In this document: piece after piece, positions 1-5,332 of the stretch
Layout: each line of letters starts with the position of its first letter
Position numbering within the stretch: position 1 is the first letter of the stretch
Origin: Phycisphaerae bacterium
GTDB taxonomy: Bacteria > Planctomycetota > Phycisphaerae > UBA1845 > Fen-1342
Assembly (NCBI GenBank): GCA_016935035.1
Contig: JAFGRR010000073.1
Span: 1-6,144 of the forward strand
DNA: 6,144 bases
Reading direction: 5' to 3'
Position numbers and translations under genes: made by a program
Notes under the pieces: model-generated
Told to the model about the DNA's origin: nothing
The model's input: only the letters and a program-made list of their open reading frames with translations
Databases searched by the model: none

Positions 1-575
1 CCGTCCTCGCCCGTATAGCCGCTGCGAGCGATGACAAACCCGACGCCCATGATGCTGCCGCTCTTGAAGTGATACCGCTTCAGATCATCCAGCGGCAGCG
101 GCAACGCCCGCTTGAGCAGTTCCATCGCCTGCGGTCCCTGAACCGCCGCCATCGCCGTCGCGAACGTCTGATCGTCGAGCTCGACGCCGGACTCTCCGCG
201 ATGACCGTTCAACCAGGCGACGATCTTCTCGCGATTCGACGCGTTGCAGACGATCAGGAACCGGTCTTCCATCCGCGACACGATCACGTCATCCAGAATC
301 CCGCCGTCTTCCTTGCAGACATGGCTGTAGCGGCTCTGCCCCGCCACCATGTTCCCGATCTGTCGCGTGCAGATCCGGTCGAGAAACTCCGCGCACCGAT
401 CGCCACTCAGATACAGCCGTCCCATGTGCGACACGTCGAACAGCGAGCAATGCTCGCGCGTATGAATGTGCTCTTCCTTGATGCCGGTGTACATGATCGG
501 CATCTCCCAGCCGGCGAATTCGACGAGTCGGGCAGCGTGCTTCTTGTGAAAATCGACGAGTGGCGTTTCGTGCAT
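1..575 (-). CDS. gcvT: Aminomethyltransferase (glycine cleavage T-protein), N-terminal part, cut by window edge
   Basis: T-protein of the glycine cleavage system. It takes the aminomethyl group from lipoylated H-protein and passes it to tetrahydrofolate, releasing ammonia and giving methylene-THF; it acts in the cytoplasm. The reading frame is open from the ATG at 575 down to base 1, giving 191 codons of a protein that is usually about 360-370 residues, so roughly half is missing. The start MHETPLVDFHKKHAARLVEF is the classic GcvT N-terminus. Further family landmarks are GWEMPIMYTGIKEEH (22-36), LFDVSHMGR (45-53), the folate-site segment GGILDDVIV (91-99, with the Asp pair 95/96), VCNASNREK (109-117) and RSGYTGEDG (184-192). 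The ribosome site is weak: only GGGA about 7 nt upstream. The gene lies 229 nt downstream of the ProRS-like gene on the same strand; co-transcription is possible but unproven. Family assignment is secure. Confidence 0.95.
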   Translation of the reverse strand, partial: MHETPLVDFHKKHAARLVEFAGWEMPIMYTGIKEEHIHTREHCSLFDVSHMGRLYLSGDRCAEFLDRICTRQIGNMVAGQSRYSHVCKEDGGILDDVIVSRMEDRFLIVCNASNREKIVAWLNGHRGESGVELDDQTFATAMAAVQGPQAMELLKRALPLPLDDLKRYHFKSGSIMGVGFVIARSGYTGED

Positions 576-690
576 GGCAGGGTCCCGCAGGTGTAGTAGT
601 GCAATGAAAACACGCGCCCCGCCCAACGCGGGCAAAGCGCGCCAGCAAAGCATACCCGATCCCCCCCTCTTCCGCATGTGCCCCCCAATC

Positions 691-715
691 AGAGCCCGAA
701 GCGGAAGCGAGGGAC
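691..715. repeat. Possible REP-like element in the gcvT upstream gap
   Basis: The stretch contains a tandem GAAGCG GAAGCG between AGAGCCC and AGGGAC, so CCC and GGG flank the hexamer pair. From memory, similar CCCGAAGCGNNAGCGAGGG strings are scattered in planctomycete intergenic DNA; only this one copy is visible here. Apart from this element the 576-804 gap shows no gene and no clear terminator or promoter. Confidence 0.3.
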
Positions 716-789
716 ATATTGTCGTTAATTCACAGCGAGAACCCCCAGACGATGCCGCCCCACCATGAAAACCAGCACTCCCCAGAACG

Positions 790-839
790 CATCTTCGTCT
801 TTCCCTACATCCCTTCGTCCCTCCGTCCCTTCGTCCCTA
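790..839. repeat. Pyrimidine-rich octamer tandem repeat, copy 1, overlapping the 3' end of the ProRS-like gene
   Basis: Four consecutive 8-mers end in CCC at 806-837: TACATCCC, TTCGTCCC, TCCGTCCC and TTCGTCCC, preceded by CTTCGTCTTTCCC. A diverged second copy lies at 5851-5890 in the same orientation. On the minus strand this repeat encodes the last residues of the ProRS-like protein (from about residue 562, GTKGRRDEGM) and its TAG stop at 805-807. Confidence 0.75.
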
Positions 840-2523
840 TTCTCACCCGCTCAACGGCCTCCCCCACGCCCATCGCCACCTTCTCCCGGCTGCCCCGTGT
901 CGCGAACTCCACGCCGCCCGCCGCCAGCGCCCGCTTCCCGACAACCACCCGCAGCGGAATCCCGATCAGGTCCGCGTCCTTGAACTTCGACCCCGCTCGA
1001 TCGTCGCGATCGTCCAACAGCGCATCCACGCCGGCGGCAATCAACTCGTCATGCACCTGCTGCGCCACGCGCATGACCTCCTCGTCGCGCGGATCGATCG
1101 CCAGCACCACCGCGTCAAACGGCGCCACCGCCGGCGACCAGATCAGCCCATCATCGTCATGGTGCATCTCAGCCACCAGCGCCATCATCTGGTCCATATC
1201 CAACCGCCCGGACAGCAGGGCCAGCGCCCGCGTCTTGCCCGCACGATCCAGGTACGTCGCCTGCAACCGCTCGCACAACGCCGTCCCCAGCTCGAACACC
1301 GCCCCAACACGCGCCGCCGACACCAACTGCAACTCCCCGCCGCCGTTCGGCGCCGCGTCACTCGCGACCACGTTGCGAATGTCCGCGACCGTGACGCGTT
1401 CATGCCGCAGCGGAAAATCACGCCCCGGATTCACGCCGGTGATGTGGTGGTCGCTCTTGTTCGCCCCCGTGGCGGCGTTGCGCATTACCGTCACGTCGCG
1501 ATCGACAATCAGCCGATCAACTCGCTCAACCAGCCCGACCGGCCCCGCAAACCCGACCCGCGCACCGGTGATCTCGCCGATCAACTCGGCATCGGCCAGC
1601 TCAACCTCGCGGCCAACCACGCGGCACAGCTTCCGCTCGTTCACCTCATGGTCGCCGCGCACCAGCGCCACAATCCGCGGCCGCGGCCCATCACCATCTG
1701 CCGCCGCGGTATAGATAAGTGTCTTGATCAGATCTCGCGGCGTGTTACCCAGCACGCGGCACACATCCTCCACTCGGCCGGCGTCGGGCGTGTACACCTC
1801 GACCAGTTCATCCAGCGGCCCGTTAGGCGGCGCCGCCGGCTCAGCCGCGCTGGCCGCGTCAAACATTGCCACATACGAACCGTCCGCCGTCCGCGCGATG
1901 CACTCGCCACCCACCGGCGTTTCCACCATCAGCGTCACACCGGCCGCACCGTCGTCCGATACGTCCGCCGCCCGCGTGCACGCCAGCCCCACCCGCTTCA
2001 TAATCCGCCCCAGCGCCGCCGTCAGACGTTCGCGGCCGGCGGCCAGCGACTCGCCGTCCGCGAAAAACCCCTGCATTTCGCAGACCAGCGGAGCGCGGTT
2101 CCGCAGCAACGTTCGTCTCGCTGCTAACCCATCGTTGGGCATTGCCTGCCAGGCGAACACACCGACCGGAAGCTGCTTGTAGCTCTTGATCTGGGCATGG
2201 GCGAAATCAGCCGCCAGCGCATCGGCGCACCGCGTCGGCGACAGCCCCGCCGCCTCGCCATCCTCAGCATCCAACCTGCCGGCCGCCAGGCCCGCCGGCG
2301 TCACACTCGCCGGGCTCCATTCGAGCAGCCCATCCCGCCGCAGTTCCTCCCCGATTATCCGCCGCAATCGCGCAACAACACGCTGCGCGGCCGGCAGATG
2401 CGAATAGACGCCCGGACCATGCTGCCGCAGGAAACCGGCCCGGATCAGCAGCCGATGGGCCGCATTGGCGGCGTCCTTGGGCGTGTCTTTGCTCGTCTGA
2501 AGAAAGAACTCACCCCAATGCAT
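805..2523 (-). CDS. proS: Prolyl-tRNA synthetase paralogue with degenerate catalytic motifs and intact INS editing domain
   Basis: This 572-residue protein has the domain order and length of bacterial-type ProRS: class II core (about 1-220), INS/YbaK-like editing insertion (about 225-385), rest of the core (386-465) and anticodon-binding domain (about 466-560). Family landmarks include LRQHGPGVYSHLP (32-44), SYKQLP (114-119), VALVRGDHEVNERK (285-298), VADIRNVV (379-386), LLDDRDDRAGSKF (502-514) and DADLIGIP (516-523). By hand alignment to E. coli ProRS the aminoacylation site is lost. The proline-loop PTHEE is PTRCA (96-100). Motif 2 FRDExRPR is PNDGLAAR (129-136). The His of EVGHIFQLG is Ala (RVGAVFELG, 405-413). 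Motif 3, normally GIGVTR, reads RLDMDQ (440-445), so its Arg is Gln. Editing residues matching E. coli K279, D350 and H369 are kept as K267, D341 and H360. There is no frameshift or internal stop. The start is supported by AGGAGA 7 nt upstream (2531-2536). It is divergent from lysS. Inference: not a functional synthetase; perhaps a trans-editing or regulatory factor. The proS symbol marks family only. Confidence 0.88.
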   Translation of the reverse strand: MHWGEFFLQTSKDTPKDAANAAHRLLIRAGFLRQHGPGVYSHLPAAQRVVARLRRIIGEELRRDGLLEWSPASVTPAGLAAGRLDAEDGEAAGLSPTRCADALAADFAHAQIKSYKQLPVGVFAWQAMPNDGLAARRTLLRNRAPLVCEMQGFFADGESLAAGRERLTAALGRIMKRVGLACTRAADVSDDGAAGVTLMVETPVGGECIARTADGSYVAMFDAASAAEPAAPPNGPLDELVEVYTPDAGRVEDVCRVLGNTPRDLIKTLIYTAAADGDGPRPRIVALVRGDHEVNERKLCRVVGREVELADAELIGEITGARVGFAGPVGLVERVDRLIVDRDVTVMRNAATGANKSDHHITGVNPGRDFPLRHERVTVADIRNVVASDAAPNGGGELQLVSAARVGAVFELGTALCERLQATYLDRAGKTRALALLSGRLDMDQMMALVAEMHHDDDGLIWSPAVAPFDAVVLAIDPRDEEVMRVAQQVHDELIAAGVDALLDDRDDRAGSKFKDADLIGIPLRVVVGKRALAAGGVEFATRGSREKVAMGVGEAVERVRIGTKGRRDEGM

Positions 2524-2530
2524 GGCGGCG

Positions 2531-2536
2531 TCTCCT
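2531..2536 (-). promoter_or_regulatory. Ribosome binding site of the ProRS-like gene
   Basis: AGGAGA on the minus strand lies 7 nt before the ATG at 2523. It is the best Shine-Dalgarno match in the window and fixes the start codon. Confidence 0.75.
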
Positions 2537-2552
2537 GCTTCTCAGAATGTGC

Positions 2553-2573
2553 CGGCCTGCGTCTCGCAGGCCG
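2553..2573. repeat. Perfect hairpin in the leader of the ProRS-like gene
   Basis: CGGCCTGCG and CGCAGGCCG form a perfect 9-bp stem with a TCT loop (2562-2564). It sits about 17 nt upstream of the Shine-Dalgarno site of the ProRS-like gene, so it would be in that gene's 5' leader if transcription starts further out. No U-tract follows on either strand. It may be a dispersed palindrome or a leader structure. Confidence 0.6.
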
Positions 2574-2602
2574 TCCTTTCGCTCGCCGGACGGCTGCCTG
2601 AT

Positions 2603-2684
2603 CCGAGCCGCGACCGTAAGGGAGTGGTTGCGTCGAAATCCACACGCCTTCCGCGGCAACCGCTTCCTCACGGGCGCGGCTCGG
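2603..2684. repeat. Long imperfect inverted repeat (REPIN-like) between the two divergent synthetase-type genes
   Basis: Two 29-nt arms, 2603-2631 and 2656-2684, are inverted copies matching at 25 of 29 positions around a 24-nt loop. Each arm begins, read inward, with CCGAGCCGCG and ends with GGTTGC. Two of the four differences (at 2622 and 2625) would be G-U wobbles in RNA. Two REP-like units in inverted orientation are the definition of a REPIN. CGAGCCGCGACCGT-like strings are, to my recollection, frequent in planctomycete genomes, but that needs a genome search. The element fills the middle of the divergent promoter region. Confidence 0.75.
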
Positions 2685-2782
2685 TCGCTTTTGCGATACG
2701 TCGCGCTCGCGTGCGCGCCACTCGGAACGCTAAACACGAACCCGACGAGGGTGCGGCCGCTACATTTTCGCCGACGGTGCGA

Positions 2783-2788
2783 TATAGT
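2783..2788 (+). promoter_or_regulatory. Candidate -10 element of lysS
   Basis: TATAGT is one base from the TATAAT consensus and lies 10 nt before the lysS ATG. The matching -35 region (around 2760-2766, TACATT) is poor. If used, the transcript would start at about 2795, only 3-5 nt before the start codon, so the mRNA would be nearly leaderless. That fits the absence of any Shine-Dalgarno sequence there. Confidence 0.4.
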
Positions 2789-2798
2789 ACCGCACATT

Positions 2799-4271
2799 AT
2801 GAGTGATCAAATTACAGACCGCATCGCCAAGCTCGAGAAGATTCGCGAACTGGGCGTCGATCCATACGGATCGCGCTTCACCGACGTGACGGCCAACGCT
2901 GCCATCGCGGCGGCGGCCGAGAAGCTGACCATCGAAAGTGGGCAGATTCTCGACGCCGGCCCGGAGACCACCTTCCGCGCCGCCGGCCGCGTCACGCTGC
3001 ATCGCATCTTCGGCAACCTCATGTTCATGACCGTGCGCGATCGCACCGGCGATTTGCAGTTCGGCCTCAGCAAAAAGATGGTCACCGAGGGCTGGAAGGT
3101 CGCCAAGCTGCTCGACCTCGGCGACATCGTCGGCGTCGAGGGCACTCTCGGCCGCACCAAGACCGGCGAACTCACGCTCTGGTGCACCAGCCTGACTCTG
3201 CTCAGCAAGGCTCTGCGCCCGCCGCCGGAGAAATTCCACGGCCTCACCGACGTCGAAGCCCGCTATCGCCGGCGTTATGTGGACCTGTTCGCCAACCCCG
3301 AATCGCGTGACGTGTTCATCAAGCGCGCGAAGATCATCGACTATGCCCGTGCCGTCCTGCATCGCCGGGGATTCCTGGAGGTCGAGACGCCGGTATTGCA
3401 GCCGATCTACGGCGGCGCCGCGGCCCGGCCGTTCACAACGCACCACAACACGCTCGACATGGACCTGTTCCTGCGGATCTCGCCGGAACTGTACCTAAAG
3501 CGCTGCCTGGTTGGCGGGCTGGAGCGCGTCTACGAATTCTCGCGGAACTTCCGCAATGAGGGCATCAGCCCGCGTCACAACCCCGAGTTCACGCTGCTCG
3601 AGCTCTACCAGGCCTACGGCGATTATCACGACATGATGGACGTCTGCGAGGATTTCATCGCCGGCGCCGCCCGCGACGTCATCGGCACCAACAAGATCAT
3701 GTTCGGCGACCAGGAAATCGACTACACGACGCCGTGGCCACGCATGAAGTACGTCGATCTGTTCGCCGAACATGTCGGCTTCCCGCTGACGGACATCGCC
3801 AAGGTGCGCCAGCGGGCCCGCGAGTTGAAGCTTGAAGAGACCAAGATGGATGACGCTGTCGTCGTCAACGCCCTGTTCGAGCACCACGTCGAGCCGAAGC
3901 TGGTCAATCCGACATTCGTGATCGACTATCCGGCCCCGATCTGCCCGCTGACCAAGCGCGACCCGGCCGACCCGAATTTCGCGCTGCGCTTCGAGCTGTT
4001 CATCAACCGCATGGAGATCGGCAACGCCTACAGCGAGCTAAACGACCCGGCGGTGCAGCGCGAGACCTTCAGCAACCAACTCCGCGGCGAAGGCGACGAA
4101 ACCATGGCCGTGATGGACGAGGACTACGTCGAAGCCCTCGAATACGGCATGCCCCCCGCCGGCGGCCTAGGCATCGGCATCGACCGCGTCGTAATGCTCC
4201 TGACCGGCAGCAAGAGCATCCGCGACGTGATCCTGTTCCCGCTGCAGCGCGGGCAGGGACCAGGGACATAG
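2799..4271 (+). CDS. lysS: Lysyl-tRNA synthetase, class II
   Basis: It charges tRNA(Lys) with lysine in the cytoplasm. The 490-residue length is typical of bacterial class IIb LysRS. The N-terminal OB-fold anticodon-binding domain covers about 56-137, including RVTLHRIFGNLMFMTVRD (64-81). The class II core follows with GFLEVETPVLQPIYGGAAARPF (191-212), motif 2 FRNEGISPRHNPEFTLLELY (251-270) and motif 3 GGLGIGIDRVVMLL (455-468). MEIGNAYSELNDP (405-417) is the usual lysine/ATP-site segment. All expected catalytic residues are present, in contrast to the divergent ProRS-like gene. The frame stays open upstream to 2547, but homology begins at MSDQITDRIAKLEKIRELG, so the ATG at 2799 is the start. 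There is no Shine-Dalgarno site in front of it. The last residues (RGQGPGT) come from a CAGGGAC tandem pair and go beyond the usual family end after the ILFP segment. A membrane-protein gene follows after 22 nt. Confidence 0.97.
   Translation: MSDQITDRIAKLEKIRELGVDPYGSRFTDVTANAAIAAAAEKLTIESGQILDAGPETTFRAAGRVTLHRIFGNLMFMTVRDRTGDLQFGLSKKMVTEGWKVAKLLDLGDIVGVEGTLGRTKTGELTLWCTSLTLLSKALRPPPEKFHGLTDVEARYRRRYVDLFANPESRDVFIKRAKIIDYARAVLHRRGFLEVETPVLQPIYGGAAARPFTTHHNTLDMDLFLRISPELYLKRCLVGGLERVYEFSRNFRNEGISPRHNPEFTLLELYQAYGDYHDMMDVCEDFIAGAARDVIGTNKIMFGDQEIDYTTPWPRMKYVDLFAEHVGFPLTDIAKVRQRARELKLEETKMDDAVVVNALFEHHVEPKLVNPTFVIDYPAPICPLTKRDPADPNFALRFELFINRMEIGNAYSELNDPAVQRETFSNQLRGEGDETMAVMDEDYVEALEYGMPPAGGLGIGIDRVVMLLTGSKSIRDVILFPLQRGQGPGT
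4254..4267. repeat. Tandem heptamer CAGGGAC x2 at the lysS 3' end
   Basis: Two perfect adjacent copies of CAGGGAC (4254-4260 and 4261-4267) encode the last residues of LysRS and run directly into its TAG stop (4269-4271). Confidence 0.65.
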
Positions 4272-4293
4272 GCGCTAGATCAGGTGTGGACCT

Positions 4294-4731
4294 ATGGAAC
4301 GGTCGGAATCCGCGGAGGAGCGACGATACCGCTGGCGGTCGCGCATCGTCCTGGGGCTGTTCGCGGTCTACGTTCTGGCTGCACTGGTCGTGAACCTCTG
4401 GCCGGTGTATGTGCCTGAACCGTCGGACGTGCCGAACTTCTTCTATGAGCCGTGGATGAATGTCCCATGCCATGAACTTGGCTGGCCATTCGTGGCGATC
4501 CGCATGTTCGACCGCGGGCATGAGGACGATGTCGGACCGCCGTTCACACTCCACCTGATGGGGACGGTGCTCAGCATGCCGGGCCAGTGGCACATCTCGC
4601 TGCTTGACCTGGCGGCGAATGTCTTCGTATGGGCAATCATCCCTGTCGCTTACCTCCTCATCACTCAGGTCTTCTTCTGGCGGCCCGATCCTGAGCTTGC
4701 CCGGCGGCTGCGCGAAGCGGCCGGTGGTTGA
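4294..4731 (+). CDS. Small membrane protein of unknown function, two predicted helices
   Basis: I do not recognise this family. The 145-residue product has a charged, arginine-rich start (MERSESAEERRYRWRSR), a hydrophobic helix at about 18-36 (IVLGLFAVYVLAALVVNLW), a polar middle of about 65 residues rich in Pro and aromatic residues, and a second helix at about 103-127 (LLDLAANVFVWAIIPVAYLL region). It ends with a charged tail, WRPDPELARRLREAAGG. The positive-inside rule suggests both ends are cytoplasmic and the middle loop is periplasmic. The start has a modest AGGTG 7 nt upstream (4282-4286). The gap to the lysS stop is only 22 nt with no hairpin in it, so it is probably co-transcribed with lysS; that does not imply a role in translation. 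Codon usage fits a real gene, with G/C-rich third positions. Coding status is likely, function unknown. Confidence 0.75.
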   Translation: MERSESAEERRYRWRSRIVLGLFAVYVLAALVVNLWPVYVPEPSDVPNFFYEPWMNVPCHELGWPFVAIRMFDRGHEDDVGPPFTLHLMGTVLSMPGQWHISLLDLAANVFVWAIIPVAYLLITQVFFWRPDPELARRLREAAGG

Positions 4732-4783
4732 ATCCGCCGCGGCATCATCCCTGATGGCAGGACTCGCGATCGGCGAAACCCAA

Positions 4784-4801
4784 CCGACCATTCTTGGTCG
4801 G
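4784..4801. repeat. Hairpin CCGACCA-TTCT-TGGTCGG
   Basis: Perfect 7-bp stem with a TTCT loop. Its right arm overlaps the left arm of the next hairpin, so the two cannot form at once. Confidence 0.6.
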
Positions 4802-4813
4802 CTTCAGCCGACC
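4796..4813. repeat. TTCA-apex hairpin, copy 1 (GGTCGGCT-TC-AGCCGACC)
   Basis: Perfect 8-bp arms around TC, giving the apex CTTCAG. It is the same type as 4872-4889, with which it shares the core GTCGGCTTCAGCCGAC. Confidence 0.7.
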
Positions 4814-4821
4814 GGCCAGTG

Positions 4822-4841
4822 CCCCCGGTTTCAACCGGGGG
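4822..4841. repeat. TTCA-apex hairpin, copy 2 (CCCCCGGTT-TC-AACCGGGGG)
   Basis: Perfect 9-bp arms around TC, apex TTTCAA. The left flank GTGCCCC is shared with the hairpin at 5904-5925. Confidence 0.7.
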
Positions 4842-4871
4842 TAAGAAGTACAGTTCGCCCCTCTCCTTTGT

Positions 4872-4889
4872 AGTCGGCTTCAGCCGACT
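4872..4889. repeat. TTCA-apex hairpin, copy 3 (AGTCGGCT-TC-AGCCGACT)
   Basis: Perfect 8-bp arms. The outermost pair differs from copy 1 by a compensatory change (G-C to A-T), keeping the palindrome intact. Confidence 0.7.
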
Positions 4890-4969
4890 TCTGAAGGTCA
4901 GCCGGGCAATGGCTGGTGCTTGAGTTGCTCTTCAGCGGCCGTGCAGGGTGTCAATCGAGAATCCCGTCT

Positions 4970-5007
4970 ACAACCGGCCCAGCCACACACGCAGGGGGGC
5001 CAGTTGT
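4970..5007. repeat. Inverted repeat with 11-nt arms
   Basis: ACAACCGGCCC (4970-4980) pairs with GGGCCAGTTGT (4997-5007) with one mismatch, around a 16-nt loop. Confidence 0.5.
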
Positions 5008-5072
5008 GGAACTTGCCGAACCCTCCTGAAGTACGCGTTCAGAGTCACAGAGTGCCGGCGTCCCCCGTTTCT

Positions 5073-5089
5073 TCGCCCCAACGGGGCGA
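5073..5089. repeat. Hairpin TCGCCCC-AAC-GGGGCGA
   Basis: Perfect 7-bp stem with an AAC loop, just upstream of the long compound hairpin. The linker is GACGGAATGTAG-like. Confidence 0.6.
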
Positions 5090-5099
5090 CGGAATGTAG

Positions 5100-5149
5100 C
5101 CACGGGTTGCGCGACGACCGGCCAAAGCCGGGCGTCGCGCAACCCGTGG
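5100..5149. repeat. 50-nt compound hairpin, 17-bp perfect outer stem
   Basis: The outer arms 5100-5116 and 5133-5149 are perfect 17-nt inverted copies (CCACGGGTTGCGCGACG). After a single A/G mismatch (5117, 5132) a second 5-bp stem, CCGGC/GCCGG (5118-5122, 5127-5131), closes a CAAA tetraloop. There is no T-tract on either side. It is the strongest single hairpin in the window and could be a mobile palindromic repeat, a structured RNA or a cruciform. Confidence 0.8.
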
Positions 5150-5168
5150 AACAGGGTCAATCAGGATC

Positions 5169-5186
5169 CTGCCCCGGACGGGGCAG
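5169..5186. repeat. Hairpin CTGCCCC-GGAC-GGGGCAG
   Basis: Perfect 7-bp stem with a 4-nt loop. It resembles the one at 5073-5089 in its CCCC/GGGG core. Confidence 0.55.
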
Positions 5187-5258
5187 AGGAAACGCACCGC
5201 AGCGCAGCGCGAATGACTCTACCCAGATCCAACCACGTCCGAAGTCGGGGACATTGGC

Positions 5259-5278
5259 TGGCCGGCTGACGCCGGCCA
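5259..5278. repeat. Hairpin TGGCCGGC-TGAC-GCCGGCCA
   Basis: Perfect 8-bp stem with a TGAC loop, ending 5 nt before the candidate -35 box of the 97-residue protein gene. Confidence 0.6.
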
Positions 5279-5283
5279 TCTGC

Positions 5284-5313
5284 TTGTCAGCGTCCAGCCG
5301 CACGGGCTACAAT
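5284..5313 (+). promoter_or_regulatory. Sigma70-like promoter for the 97-residue membrane protein
   Basis: TTGTCA (5284-5289) and TACAAT (5308-5313), each one base from consensus, are separated by 18 bp. The predicted start at about 5320 gives a leader of about 13 nt that begins right at the Shine-Dalgarno AAGGGG (5321-5326), 6 nt before the ATG at 5333. Confidence 0.6.
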
Positions 5314-5332
5314 GAAGCCAAAGGGGTAGCTT

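Larger units (their letters stand above)
4732..5332. other. 600-nt gene-free region packed with palindromes
   Basis: No credible gene is seen on either strand; the open frames here show no recognisable protein features and run through hairpins. The stretch holds separate hairpins at 4784-4801, 4796-4813, 4822-4841, 4872-4889, 4970-5007, 5073-5089, 5100-5149, 5169-5186 and 5259-5278, and ends with the promoter of the next gene. None is followed by a T-tract, so none is a standard intrinsic terminator, although the first ones could still end the lysS transcript. Confidence 0.7.

Noticed and set aside
719..1714. Long plus-strand open frame (331 codons) opposite the ProRS-like gene
   Set aside because: It is Ser/Arg/Thr-rich with no domain-like pattern, and is a shadow of the minus-strand gene in GC-rich DNA.
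1051..2127. 358-codon plus-strand frame rich in His, Arg and Gln
   Set aside because: It is antisense to the ProRS-like gene, with composition typical of a frame shadow and no ribosome site or recognisable motif.
2040..2170. Frameshift as an explanation for the lost motif 2 in the ProRS-like gene
   Set aside because: I read the alternative frames here and none gives FRDExRPR. The flanking homologous segments SYKQLP and the RxR...GF region stay in the same frame, so the change is by substitution.
2547..2798. In-frame upstream extension of lysS
   Set aside because: It would run through the REPIN-like inverted repeat and the promoter. LysRS homology starts at the ATG at 2799.
2760..3446. 228-codon minus-strand frame within lysS
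   Set aside because: It is antisense to a clear LysRS and has no independent support.
4069..4791. 240-codon minus-strand frame over the lysS end and the membrane protein gene
   Set aside because: It overlaps two better-supported plus-strand genes, and its sequence is an Arg/Pro-rich shadow.
4784..4841. Intrinsic terminator for the lysS operon
   Set aside because: The stems are strong but no T-tract follows any of them, so a rho-independent terminator cannot be claimed.
4784..5278. CRISPR array from the repeated palindromes
   Set aside because: The repeats differ in sequence and length and have no regular spacers; no cas genes are nearby.
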